From positions 930,001 to 994,000 of the forward strand of contig NC_054686.1 in NCBI RefSeq assembly GCF_011074885.1: a stretch of 64,000 bases of DNA, in the 5' to 3' direction. This stretch comes from Brettanomyces bruxellensis. Taxonomy: Eukaryota; Ascomycota; Pichiomycetes; Pichiales; Pichiaceae. A model generated the notes under the pieces. It did no database searches and was not told the origin of the DNA. It worked only from the letters and a program-made list of their open reading frames with translations. Every line of letters begins with the position of its first letter. The stretch's first letter is position 1. Both the position numbers and the translations under genes were made by a program. Shown here piece by piece: positions 44,245-53,413 of the stretch.

Positions 44245-44442
44245 TTATTTCTTTGGCTTTGGCTTGATATCAAGAATAGCCCTAACCATGAAGAAAAGAG
44301 AGGCTCCCAGGGAAATAGAGAAGGCAGCGTAATATGGGTACAAGTAAAGCTTTGATCTTGGGAGTGCCTTCCAAATTGGCTTTTTTGAAGTTTGGTAAAA
44401 CTTCTGTAGTTCAATAATTCTTTTTGGGTCTGCAAATGTCAT
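44245..44442 (-). CDS. COX7: Cytochrome c oxidase subunit VIIa (Cox7)
   Basis: 65 residues, single exon. The pattern IIELQKFYQTSKKPIWKALPRS, KLYLYPYYAAF and one membrane segment (FSISLGASLFFMVRAIL), ending in a lysine-rich KPKPKK, follows S. cerevisiae Cox7 (60 aa; VIQLQKIFQSSTKPLW, ALYLYPFYAIF). It is a small nuclear-encoded subunit of complex IV in the mitochondrial inner membrane. No cleavable presequence is needed. The ATG at 44442 is the natural start. It converges with the Zn-cluster gene across 300 bp in which nothing else is seen. Confidence 0.92.
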   Translation of the reverse strand: MTFADPKRIIELQKFYQTSKKPIWKALPRSKLYLYPYYAAFSISLGASLFFMVRAILDIKPKPKK

Positions 44443-44998
44443 TTTTGTAGTCTTGTTGATACAATTTAGTTAGTAACAGCTCAAATTTTGAAAGAAGTTG
44501 CAACACTTATTTTGGCAGTAACAAATTGTACGTAAAATGTGCGTAAAATGTGCTTTCCGTTTGCGATAGCAATACCGATGACTTACTTTGACGGTTTATT
44601 GATTAATTTGCGTTCTGAATCAAAAGAAACTGTTTATTATGAACTCTTAAGTGTACTTTAGCTTGCATCAAAATTCTATAAATTCAGAACCGTAATAAGG
44701 TTTGACTGACTGCAGTTAAGGAAAAAAAAATAAAAATGAAAATAACAAAAAAAAAAATTAAACTCTCACGCCATTCCTCCAGCGACCAATCAAAAATCCG
44801 AAAAAAATAGTGTTTTGCAGAGGTAAAAAAAAGCTGAAGCTCATACGCGAAAAGGCAAATGCTTTCGGTTGACGGGGTTGGTTACGTAAGCAGGCAGCTG
44901 GAAATACCACCACAAATAATGTGGTAGTAACGTACATTATTTTAGGCTAATGGTACATGTAGTGTACAAAATATGATACATACGTTTATCCAACAGGC
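44443..44998. other. Intergenic, COX7 promoter and SRWAD gene 3' end
   Basis: About 555 bp, AT-rich with A-tracts at 44723-44760. No gene or RNA recognised. Confidence 0.5.
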
Positions 44999-46305
44999 TT
45001 AAATCTGGAAGTCATCATCAGCCCAGTTTGTCTTCGCACCGAACTCCTCCTTCAATGCATTAAACTCCTCGTTCATCTGTTCCTGACTCATCTTCTTTTC
45101 CGGTTTCTTTTGATGTGTTTGCTTAGATGGAGCTCTGAAAAATGCACCATCTGTATTCTGGCTGCCTCTTTTAGAGTGCCGTCTCTGCTCTCTAGGTAGA
45201 TCATCTTCAAAGCTTACCCTTCTACCATTATTCCTCTTGGAATGATTTCGGCTTGATAATCCACCTTTCTCTTTGTGAGAATTCGCACGTCTGTCTAATT
45301 CAGCTCTAGAATGCCTCTTTCCAAACTTTCTGTCTGCATCATGACCTCCAAATGTGCGATGTCCGTCCCGCTTGTCTTCTTTCTGCTCATTTTCATGTTT
45401 CCTGTCGTTTCTAGACTTTACATTCTTGCTTTTCTCCTTCTGAGGCACCGAATTTCGTATCATGTCGGCGAGCGTAGTCCCGTTTCCACCCCAAGAGGAT
45501 TTATGGCTGTTATCAGTATCCTTGGAGGCCTTCTGCTGTCTTTCAGGAGAAACATGCTCTCGTGAATATTTCGTGTCTCTCTTTCTGTGATTAGTACCTC
45601 CTGCCCTCCTGTGAGCTTCTGAAGATGGAGGTGGTGTAAGGAGTTGCTCTGTATGTACTCTGGTTGTCTTTGCAGGTGCATCTGCCCACCTTGACGGAAG
45701 AAATGTGCTTTTTTCAGACTTTTCGGACTTTTTAGACCTTTCATACTTTTCATACTTTTCAGACTTTTCCATCTTATCAGAACCACCCTTTCCCTTTGCC
45801 AATCCCTTGGACTGACTCTCCTTGCCTGTTTCAGCTAACCGATCGGAAGTCTCAACTGGGAATAAACGTTGCGTTTCCTTAGATAGTTGATTTTTGGGCA
45901 CAGGGTGAAATTCTTCATCTTCATCTTCATCTTCCTCATCCCCAACATTGCTATACCCCTTGGATTCTAGATCCATCTCAGATCTATCCATCTTATCCTC
46001 AACACCATTCGCTGAAACTTCATGATTCTTCAACTTAAATGCCCGCTTCTTGAAAGGATCCTCATTATTATTAGAAGTAATATCAGCCTTAACTGCCTTC
46101 TCCACTAGTGGTTTATCATCAGCCCATCTCGATGCTAAACCGGACTTTATAATGCCACAAAAGATAGCTCCAATTAGTATAATGCCCACGAATATCATAT
46201 CACTGTATGCATTTAAAGTGATCATCGTGTTGTTATCAAATCTGTATACGTATACGATATGAATCTTATCGCATATGACCACCGTGTACAAAATGCACTT
46301 ACCAT
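44999..46305 (-). CDS. Charged low-complexity protein with SRWAD motifs; intron immediately after the ATG
   Basis: Exon 1 is only the ATG (46303-46305). A 158-nt intron (46145-46302) has donor GTAAGT, branch-like TACTAAT and acceptor AAAG. Exon 2 (44999-46144) then gives MSGLASRWADDKP... for 382 residues. The protein is hydrophilic and rich in Lys, Glu, Ser, Arg and His. SRWAD recurs (GLASRWADD, LPSRWADAP) and the C-terminus is KTNWADDDFQI; it has KSEKSEKYEK repeats and acidic EDEDEDEE. Such W-acidic motifs recall eIF4B/RNA-associated proteins, but no orthologue is recognised. Reading through the intron instead produces an unsupported hydrophobic N-terminus (MIFVGIILIGAIFCG), which is rejected. 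Confidence 0.78.
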
Positions 46306-46863
46306 GATTGTAACTTTTGAAACACAAACCTCCCAGAACTTTTTCCAAACTGCTACTCCCTTGCTTTTATATGCTTTGGACTTTTACAGGATATAAAAAC
46401 TTGATACATTCATATGTTCTGTCGTTTGAACAGTGTGAAGAGTTTGTGGAAAAAGCGACACAAAAAAAGGAGGAAAATAAAAAATAGAATAGAAAATGAA
46501 AAAGCCGAGATGAGCTAGCTAGCTATGGGAATGAAATTATGTACAGGGAGAAAAGCGAGTGCGGAGAGAGACCGATTTCGATTGATTTCAATTTCGATTT
46601 GCATCTCAATTCCAATTTCAAATCCTAATTCCATCTTTCTACCTAGCACAAGTCCATTTTGAATATTTGTCCTATAGGGGTTTAATTGGCTGAGAGTAGT
46701 GGCCATAGATATTTGTGCTATTCCAAACAGAGATTGATAATTCAGCTTATTTCCGACTCAATTGCCACAATTAGCACCTTGCAATTGATTGAAATATCTC
46801 AATTGCTTAACCACCAATCATAGTTTTTCATTCTCAATTATCCCCGACTTATACTCATCGAAT
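46306..46863. other. Divergent promoter region SRWAD gene / AIM39-like gene
   Basis: About 560 bp. A short purine/pyrimidine degenerate tract (GATTTCAATTTCGATTT-like words) lies at 46570-46640. No gene recognised. Confidence 0.5.
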
Positions 46864-47889
46864 ATGAGTATTTCACGCTTCTTATTGAGGCAAAGATCGG
46901 TTTGCTGCGTTTCTAGAATTATAAATATGCCTTGTTATCCTCAAAGACAATCGATACCTTTAAATAGACGGTATTTGAGCGAGGAAAAAGGTACAAATGG
47001 CAAGGGAACAAAGAGAAAAGAGGAAAAGCAAGTTAACAAGACTAAATCAGACAAGAATGCCACTGATAAGAAGCGGAAAATACCCCCTTCATTCAAAGAT
47101 GCAAAACCCTTTATCAAAAGTGAAAATTTACGTACAACCAGACGGCCATCTGCAGATGAGCAAAAGAAGATATTAGCAAGTATCGAAGAGTCAGTGCGAA
47201 AGGGAGATTACAAGAAAAGCCCATTTGCGCTCTGGAAGAAGCTTGGAATAATATTTGGATCGACAGCTTTGTTTCTGGCAGGTTTTGTAGTTTATCAGAC
47301 GTTTCAAGGTAAGCCGGCCTTTTTCCCATTGTGGTTCAGCAAGATTGTTCCTTTGAGCCGGGCGTCAGGTGTGGAGAACATACAATTGGAAAAGCTGCGG
47401 GATGCAACGAAGCAGACACTATTATTGAAGCTTTCAATGAATACACAGGTGCGATTAATGCTAGGATTGCCACTTCAACTAGGTGATTTTGAACGGTTTG
47501 ATGTGAAAATTGAGTACAACAATTACACGATGGAAGGCTACCAGATCGACTGCACAAAGAGCTGGCTTCATCCAAAAGTATCTCGAAGAAAACGTGAAAT
47601 TGTGAGTATTCCAGAAAACTTCAATGGTATACTTGAGCCTATGAGGGCAGATTCGGCACCAGATTACGATCCTATCGACGAGCAATACAGTAATCAGAGA
47701 GATTACAGTATTCTTTTAGAAGGAAGGATTCCTGTTCTGGATAGTGACACGTCAAATGCAGATAAGGGCACCGGCTCGATCACATTTCGAGGATTAATCG
47801 ATTTTGATCATACCAAGACGATAAAGCTCACGAATGTGATTGTCTCCTACAAAGAGAAAGGGTCTCCAAAGATTACTAAGCTTTGGTAG
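46864..47889 (+). CDS. AIM39: AIM39-like mitochondrial membrane protein
   Basis: 341 residues. The N-terminus (MSISRFLLRQRSVCCVSRII) is basic and Ser-rich like a presequence. A lysine-rich linker follows, then one membrane segment near 130-150 (LGIIFGSTALFLAGFVVYQTF) and the block PAFFPLWFSKIVPLSRASG. The C-terminal 190 residues form a soluble domain with RLMLGLPLQLGDFERFDVKIE. S. cerevisiae Aim39 (YOL053W, 395 aa) is a mitochondrial protein of unknown function with the same order of leader, membrane span and soluble domain. Identity is by recalled architecture and the FFPLW block, so moderate. Orientation in the inner membrane and function are unknown. Confidence 0.55.
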   Translation: MSISRFLLRQRSVCCVSRIINMPCYPQRQSIPLNRRYLSEEKGTNGKGTKRKEEKQVNKTKSDKNATDKKRKIPPSFKDAKPFIKSENLRTTRRPSADEQKKILASIEESVRKGDYKKSPFALWKKLGIIFGSTALFLAGFVVYQTFQGKPAFFPLWFSKIVPLSRASGVENIQLEKLRDATKQTLLLKLSMNTQVRLMLGLPLQLGDFERFDVKIEYNNYTMEGYQIDCTKSWLHPKVSRRKREIVSIPENFNGILEPMRADSAPDYDPIDEQYSNQRDYSILLEGRIPVLDSDTSNADKGTGSITFRGLIDFDHTKTIKLTNVIVSYKEKGSPKITKLW

Positions 47890-48305
47890 GCTACAGGAGT
47901 CGGTCTTTTGTATTATGTACATGTAAATAAATATTTCATGATGCTTTAGGTATTTGAATGCATTATATATCTATGCATCTATACCTATGCTTCTATACCT
48001 ATGCTTCTATATCTATACTTATATATCTATGCATCTATATCTCCATACATTTCCTATATTCTCGTACATGATAGATTGCTTGCTAAAATATTAAAATGCT
48101 TTTAGCACAATCGTGAATACTTTATATCATATTTATTTCATCAATCCTGCTTTCCACTTCGCGGTAGAGATCTTTAATCTTAAATTTTCGTAATTTTTCA
48201 GCAAGCTCAGCAACAGAGAAGATTGATAAGAAGCAATATGACACAATATTAAACGCAAATCGGCTCACTTTATATGATTTTCAAGACACAGAGAAACGCA
48301 TAATT
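47890..48305. other. Intergenic between AIM39-like gene and RAD18
   Basis: About 415 bp, AT-rich. It contains the CTATGC-type tandem repeat listed at 47964-48046; otherwise no feature. Confidence 0.5.
47964..48046. repeat. Short tandem repeat, CTATGCTTCTATAC-like units
   Basis: About six imperfect copies of a 12-14 bp unit (CTATGCTTCTATAC, CTATATCTATAC and similar) downstream of the AIM39-like gene. Minisatellite-like, probably slippage-derived. Confidence 0.7.
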
Positions 48306-49552
48306 ATGAGTCTTATCAAAGATTCCAAGATCTCGGTTGAGGACCCTTCTGATTGGTCCGGAACCATGATGCCATCAGTTTCCACACTTGATTCAATGCT
48401 CAGATGTCAAATATGCAAAGGCTTTCTTAGGGCTCCGGTTGTTACCTCTTGCGGACATATCTTTTGCTCAATATGCATCAGAGAAGCTCTTACTACAAAG
48501 GGCAAGTGTCCGTTATGCCAGGAAGAAATCTTTGAGAGCGGATTACGGAAAGTTTTGCTTTTAGATGGAGTTGTGGACTGGTTCAAAAGCATAGAGCCGA
48601 GCTTTTCAGCAATCTCAAGAAGGCAGAAGTTATATCTGACAGCCAGGAAGAATCCTCTGAAAGGGTTCTGCCGAGTGGAAAAAGCAGCAATGTGATTGAC
48701 TTGACAAAAGACTCTTCATTCAATATCGCAGCAAGCAATTACGGAAAATCAACGGTAGAGCAACAAACGCTCGATATTAGCCATATCTCCAAGCGGAGTA
48801 CACAACAAGTATATACAGCATCTACTCATGAAACAAGTCCCGATGCCGATATGCTTGTCCAATGTCCAGTTTGCTCCAAGTACATGACGATTGAAAAACT
48901 TCAAGGGTCGCACATTGACAAATGTCTTAGTGGACAAAGCGACAAGGACCACAAACCACAAAGTTCACCGAGGAAAGGCAGCAATAAAGGAACAGGATTA
49001 CATTTGCGAAGTGACTTTGAGATTAGCAGGCTGCTGCATAGTAAAAAGAGAAAGCACGAAAATGGATCGTTTCAACTACAGCCAGAAATACAGAAGAAGA
49101 AGCAGCGAATTCCAAACTTGGACGTCATGATACCGACAAACAGGCTTCGGGAGAAGCTGAATTTATATGGGTTGAGCACCGGCGGACCCAGACAAAAGCT
49201 GGAGGCCAGAATGAAGCAGTATATAAATCTCTACAATGCGAACTTGGACGCTTTGCATCCGGTGGATGACAGAGTGCTAATTGGCAGATTAAGCCGGTGG
49301 GAATCGCTGGTAGAGATAAGTGAGAGGCAGGATGATAAGGCGAGGGATAACGGGAAGAGTAATTCGACTGAGGCGATACAGAATGCAAAGCAGAATGCAC
49401 ACAGTTGGAAGGTCAAGTACAGAAGCAGTTATAAGGAGTTGATCGAGCGGGCCAAGGCGAGCGTTACCAAGTTGAGTAAAGACGGAGCAGCTGATAATAA
49501 TACATTAAGTGCAGAGAAGGGCGGTGATGAAGAAGCAAAGAGAGAAGCGTAG
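48306..49552 (+). CDS. RAD18: RAD18 E3 ubiquitin ligase, reading frame interrupted
   Basis: Domains in order fit Rad18: RING finger (CQICKGFLRAPVVTSCGHIF...CPLCQEE), UBZ-type finger (CPVCSKYMTIEKLQGSHIDKC) and SAP-like domain (LREKLNLYGLSTGGPRQKLE), followed by a Rad6-binding-type helical tail. The RING lies in one frame (open 48306-48695) and the rest in the frame shifted by -1 (open through 49552). The switch must fall between about 48577 and 48604. After it the second frame reads RAELFSNLKKAE and then an acidic Ser-rich linker, which continues the RING region sensibly, whereas the first frame turns to unrelated sequence and stops. No intron fits. Rad18-Rad6 monoubiquitinates PCNA for damage tolerance. 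A one-base sequencing error or a genuine mutation both fit. Confidence 0.85.
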
Positions 49553-49601
49553 GAGTTCATTTATAAATGCAGTGTACTTAATATTTATAAGCATGTGTAT
49601 G

Positions 49602-49697
49602 TAATGCAAGATGTGAGCAAGTCAGCCAGATGCAAACAAGATGATGCAAAATGCAAGATGTAAGCAAAAAGTATGCAAGATGCAAGATGTAAGAAAA
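49602..49697. repeat. Degenerate ATGCAAGATGTAAG repeat
   Basis: About six imperfect copies of an ATGCAAGATG(T)AAGCAA unit in the convergent RAD18/BUD16 spacer. No coding sense; slippage-type repeat. Confidence 0.7.
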
Positions 49698-49747
49698 TTG
49701 TAATTAGTGGTGGATGCACACATTTGAATGCATCCTTCTAGAATGTA

Positions 49748-50665
49748 CTATATCCGATATATCTCACCCTGGTAGTCCTTCTCGCTTACACCGTCCTCAA
49801 GCAAGTATGGCTTGCTCTCTATAATGCGGAGATCTGGAATATAGATCCTGGAGTCTGGATGATTGCCTCTGTCTGTAAGACTATATGTCACTTCTAGAAC
49901 TCTCTGCACCACTTCAATCGTATTCCTCAATGAGGAAACTAGGTCTCCTCCCGTCTTGATGAACCGGTCGGTAAGCAAACCAATGAACAAGTCGCCAGAG
50001 CCGGAAAACGAGGCGTTAATTCTTGGAGTAGTAATCACAGTAATGCTGCTTTTGGACGTTGCACATACACATGAGATCTTCTGCGTGTCCTGAAAGTTGA
50101 CCGAGGTTATCACTAGGTTTTTCACACTGAACATATCGAAGAATGCACCAATAGCCTGCGTGAGTGAGGCCTTATCGGTGATGTTGATGTCTGTCAACTT
50201 TTCCATCTCGAACTGATTTGGAGTCAAGAGATCCACGGAGAAATTGCTGCCAGCTGGCCTTAGCAGCTCCTTATAAACGGCCACCAACTCCTCTGCGACA
50301 TACAGTTTGCCGTGGTCGCCCATTATGGGGTCGATTACTATTTTTGTGGAGGGCACAAGTTGTTGAAGAATTTCATGATTGACGATTTCCAAGACTGCCT
50401 TGCTGCATATGTAGCCCACTATGACGGCATCATATCGCACGTGTATCTTTTGGAGGCCCCGGAAGAGCGACCTGATTATTTCCGGATCTGTTTTGGAGCC
50501 TTTAAAGGAGGCGTACCCGGGGTGGTTGGAAAAGTTGGTGGTGTGAATACAGTCCACGTTCCAACCTCGAAGATTTAACGGAAACTGGATGGCATCATTT
50601 CCGACTTTTCCGTGGACCACGTGTGAAGATATGGTTAGCAGATTTCTGGCGGTGTGCGGATGCAT
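49748..50665 (-). CDS. BUD16: Pyridoxal kinase (BUD16)
   Basis: 305 residues (312 aa in S. cerevisiae). The start MHPHTARNLLTISSHVVHGKVGND matches the ribokinase-like pyridoxal kinase opening; the in-frame hydrophobic extension upstream is T-rich leader. Conserved blocks: DAVIVGYICS, VIDPIMGDHGKLYV, LLTPNQFEMEKLT and FSGSGDLFIGLLTDR, the last holding the catalytic Asp in the anion-hole motif GxGD. It phosphorylates pyridoxal, pyridoxine and pyridoxamine to make the PLP cofactor. The BUD16 name comes from a budding-pattern screen. PLP shortage in yeast causes genome instability, but nothing here suggests special regulation. Confidence 0.95.
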   Translation of the reverse strand: MHPHTARNLLTISSHVVHGKVGNDAIQFPLNLRGWNVDCIHTTNFSNHPGYASFKGSKTDPEIIRSLFRGLQKIHVRYDAVIVGYICSKAVLEIVNHEILQQLVPSTKIVIDPIMGDHGKLYVAEELVAVYKELLRPAGSNFSVDLLTPNQFEMEKLTDINITDKASLTQAIGAFFDMFSVKNLVITSVNFQDTQKISCVCATSKSSITVITTPRINASFSGSGDLFIGLLTDRFIKTGGDLVSSLRNTIEVVQRVLEVTYSLTDRGNHPDSRIYIPDLRIIESKPYLLEDGVSEKDYQGEIYRI

Positions 50666-50970
50666 GGAGAATGAATTTGAAGGAGAAGAATGAGAAGAGA
50701 AGATGACGAAGATAAGAATGAGAAGAGAAGAAATAAAGGATAAAGAGAGGTGAAAATAAATGAAAAAATAAATGATGAAAATAAATGATGAAATAAATAA
50801 AAATGAAAAACATAGTATATCCAAATTTACAACTACTATACATCTCACCCTAAATATTAAACTCGTAAATTATAAACATCATCATACATACGTGAACTAA
50901 AATGTAAACAGCACATCAAGCAAAAGCAGAAAGTATTCAGAAAAGTAGAAAAGCGAAGTGTATGCAGTGC
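50666..50970. other. Intergenic, BUD16 promoter and hexokinase 3' end
   Basis: About 305 bp of A-rich AAATGATGAAAATAA-type sequence upstream of BUD16 (50690-50815). No other feature. Confidence 0.5.
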
Positions 50971-52425
50971 TCAGTTCTGCTTCAAGCCCAAGGAAAGTCC
51001 CTTGACGTTTCTGGCATGCGTCAAAGCTGCAATCACAGCAGCTCCGACACCGGAACCGTCCTGGGCCTTGACGATTTTGATTGGGTGGTCCTCCTCCTTG
51101 ATACCGTCCCATCCGAAAACGTCACTCAAGCCCTTAGCAGCTCTTTCTGGGAAGTGGGGATACTTCATGTAGACAGAGCCATCTGCAGCAACGTGGCACT
51201 TTCTGTAGTTCATCTTCTGGCAGACGGCGGATATTCCGCAAATGGAGAGTCTGGCAGCTCTGGTTCCGATGAATGCAGAAATCTTCTTCGCATAGAGTCT
51301 CTCCTCAGGAGTGGTGTTGATGGAAAGCTTGGTCTCAAACTCCTTCTTGGACTCGGCCAAGTCCGGGGTGTCGTCGCTCTCCAAGTTGGACAAGAACGAG
51401 GAGTCCAAAATGTAGTCCTTGGCCAACTTCTTGGCGCCCTCGGAGTCCTGGGCAAGGTCCTTGAAGAGGTATCCGGTCTCGTAGCCCTCCAACAAAATCT
51501 TCCGGATGATTTCTCCGAGGTAGTAGCCCGCAGTCATCTTCTCGAAAGCCTGCTGACCCGGTCTAGGCGACTCCTGGTCGATCTGCACGTCGTACTTCGT
51601 TCTTGGGAGCACTCTGTGCTTGTTGTCAAAGGATCCGTACTCGCAGTTAATCAACATCGGTGTGGCAAGCGAAATATCGTCTGGGAGCTGGTTGTGGATC
51701 TTTGGAACGTCTGCAACAACATCGTAGTATGCTCCGTTCACACCCGTGCCGAAGATAACGCCCATAATGGTGTCCGGATCCGTGTATCTGGATGCAACAA
51801 GCGTTCCTGTCGTGTCGCAGATGAGGGCAACGAGCTTGATGGGGATCTCTCTCTTCTCGATCTCGTCTCTGAGCAAAGCTGCCGCGTCATTGCCCTCAAC
51901 ACCGGGAATATCGAATCCCTTGGTCCACCTCTGCAAAACACCACTGTCGATCTTGCTCTGGGTGGTTGGGTAGGAGAACGTGAAGCCAAGAGGGAATGTT
52001 TTGCCCTCTGGGATCCCGTCTGGGTTCTGCTCCTTGAGGAACTTGCCAAGACACTCTGCCATGAATCCAAACAACTCCTCTCTCTTTCTCGTGGTTCTGA
52101 TGTGGTCTGGAAGACGGTACTTGGTCTGGACCTTGGTGAACTTGTGGTTGCCTAGGAGATGCACAATGACAACACGCATGTTGGTTCCACCCAAATCCAA
52201 AGCCAAGTAGTCCCCAGTCTCACTTCCGTCCGGGTAATCCATAACCCACGTTGGGTTCATTGGGATCTGGTATGGGTCATTGTTGTCGTGCAATCCCTTT
52301 TTGAGTTCCTGCACGAACACGTCGATAATCTCGTGAAGCTTCTCCTTTGAGACCCAGAATTCGTTCTGGAATGTGTCCAAGTTCCGCTGGAGGGGTTGGC
52401 TGAGTGTAATTTCTTCCTTAGCCAT
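50971..52425 (-). CDS. HXK2: Hexokinase (HXK1/HXK2 type)
   Basis: 484 residues, full length for a 50 kDa fungal hexokinase. Motifs: phosphate 1 (YLALDLGGTNMRVV), the sugar-binding segment (FTFSYPTTQSKIDSGVLQRWTKGFDIPG), NDAAALL with the catalytic Asp, and the connect/phosphate 2 loop IFGTGVNGAYYD. It phosphorylates glucose, fructose and mannose at the entry of glycolysis. The N-terminus (MAKEEITLSQPLQ) is shorter than S. cerevisiae Hxk2 and lacks its Lys6-Met15 segment (KKPQARKGSM), which is needed there for Mig1 contact. Codon choice is strongly biased, indicating high expression. Whether it is Hxk1 or Hxk2 cannot be decided and the split may postdate this lineage; the symbol marks the family only. 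Confidence 0.93.
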   Translation of the reverse strand: MAKEEITLSQPLQRNLDTFQNEFWVSKEKLHEIIDVFVQELKKGLHDNNDPYQIPMNPTWVMDYPDGSETGDYLALDLGGTNMRVVIVHLLGNHKFTKVQTKYRLPDHIRTTRKREELFGFMAECLGKFLKEQNPDGIPEGKTFPLGFTFSYPTTQSKIDSGVLQRWTKGFDIPGVEGNDAAALLRDEIEKREIPIKLVALICDTTGTLVASRYTDPDTIMGVIFGTGVNGAYYDVVADVPKIHNQLPDDISLATPMLINCEYGSFDNKHRVLPRTKYDVQIDQESPRPGQQAFEKMTAGYYLGEIIRKILLEGYETGYLFKDLAQDSEGAKKLAKDYILDSSFLSNLESDDTPDLAESKKEFETKLSINTTPEERLYAKKISAFIGTRAARLSICGISAVCQKMNYRKCHVAADGSVYMKYPHFPERAAKGLSDVFGWDGIKEEDHPIKIVKAQDGSGVGAAVIAALTHARNVKGLSLGLKQN

Positions 52426-53413
52426 GATGGTTGATTTATTTATCTTAGTGTAGACTAGTGCCTGGTGTGACAGTTCTATGTCCTGTGTATAGTCAAATAT
52501 ACGTGATGCAGAAAAAGGGCTTTTTCTTCCTCAAAAGTGTCGCCTTCTCAGAACTGTTCACTGGTGCAGCCTCACTCTATTTATACCAGTGTTGAAACCC
52601 CTTGTTTTTTTTCTGTTTGTTCATTTCTGGGGGTTTTTTGGCGATTTTTGGCGATTTTTTGGTGATTTTTTTTACCGATTTTTTGTCCTTTTTTTTTGGC
52701 TTCTTTGGGCTTTCTCCATTTTCTTTTTTCTCCATCTCCCATCCTGACTCGAGTGATTTTCAAAAAAAAAAATTAAACCTATTATTCCTCAAACAGTTCC
52801 CGTTCCTAGAAAATCAGACAATGTCTCCAAAAGTTTTTCCGGTTTGTGTGGGCTGCTGGACGAGTCCTCGCTGATTCACCCATTGTTCTCTGTGGGGCAC
52901 GGAAAATTATTCCCCTCAGAACCCCGTACTTTCGGACGCGAATTCTCCATGCAACGGAAAAATTCTCTTCACGGATATTTGTGGAGATTTTGAGGGGAAA
53001 TTCCCTCATGATTCCCCACTAAAAATGGAAGGAAAACTCGGGTGGACAATACAAAACAATGCTTCCGGCAATACCCAAAACTCACACCTTCGTATCATTC
53101 AAGAATATTCCACTCTTCAATTCCATCCTTGCTGCCCTCCATTGTTACATGATTCAGGCAGAATGCGAATTCTATCGATACTACGTTCATTGTTGCACTA
53201 TTAGACTACTTTGTGGTTGTCCTTAATTATGTTTAGTTAAATAAAGTAGCGAGTACATTGATCTTCGAAACTATCATTCTTCTTTTAGATTACTCCTTTT
53301 TTTCCGAATATTCCTCAACCTGGGGAATGGCAATCTGGTAAGCCTCATTATGATTGTAGTTTCGTGGACTTTTTTTTTCAGTTTGTATATTTTTGTGGGG
53401 TGACACCCCACCA
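52426..53413. other. Hexokinase promoter and downstream spacer
   Basis: About 990 bp. On the minus strand a TATA box precedes the gene. Further upstream are T-runs and repeats of GGCGATTTTT (52635-52680), then a GC-richer block (52840-53010) with several CGGA words and AGGGG/CCCCT elements. 53010-53413 has no feature. These words resemble Rgt1 and stress-element cores, but functional assignment is inference. Confidence 0.55.
52578..52585 (-). promoter_or_regulatory. Hexokinase TATA box
   Basis: TATAAATA on the minus strand, about 155 bp upstream of the hexokinase ATG, as expected for a strongly expressed yeast gene. Confidence 0.6.

Noticed and set aside
46145..46348. Hydrophobic N-terminal extension of the SRWAD protein as a membrane anchor
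   Set aside because: The hydrophobic stretch coincides with an intron bounded by GTAAGT after an ATG and an AG that restores MSGLASRWADD.
48577..48604. Programmed frameshift in RAD18
   Set aside because: No slippery heptamer is present in the needed frame and direction; an indel is simpler.
50666..50848. Hydrophobic N-terminal extension of BUD16
   Set aside because: Encoded by T-rich leader; pyridoxal kinase homology begins at the ATG at 50665 and the length then matches the family.
50962..52155. 397-codon plus-strand frame
   Set aside because: Antisense of hexokinase, created by biased codon use in a highly expressed gene.
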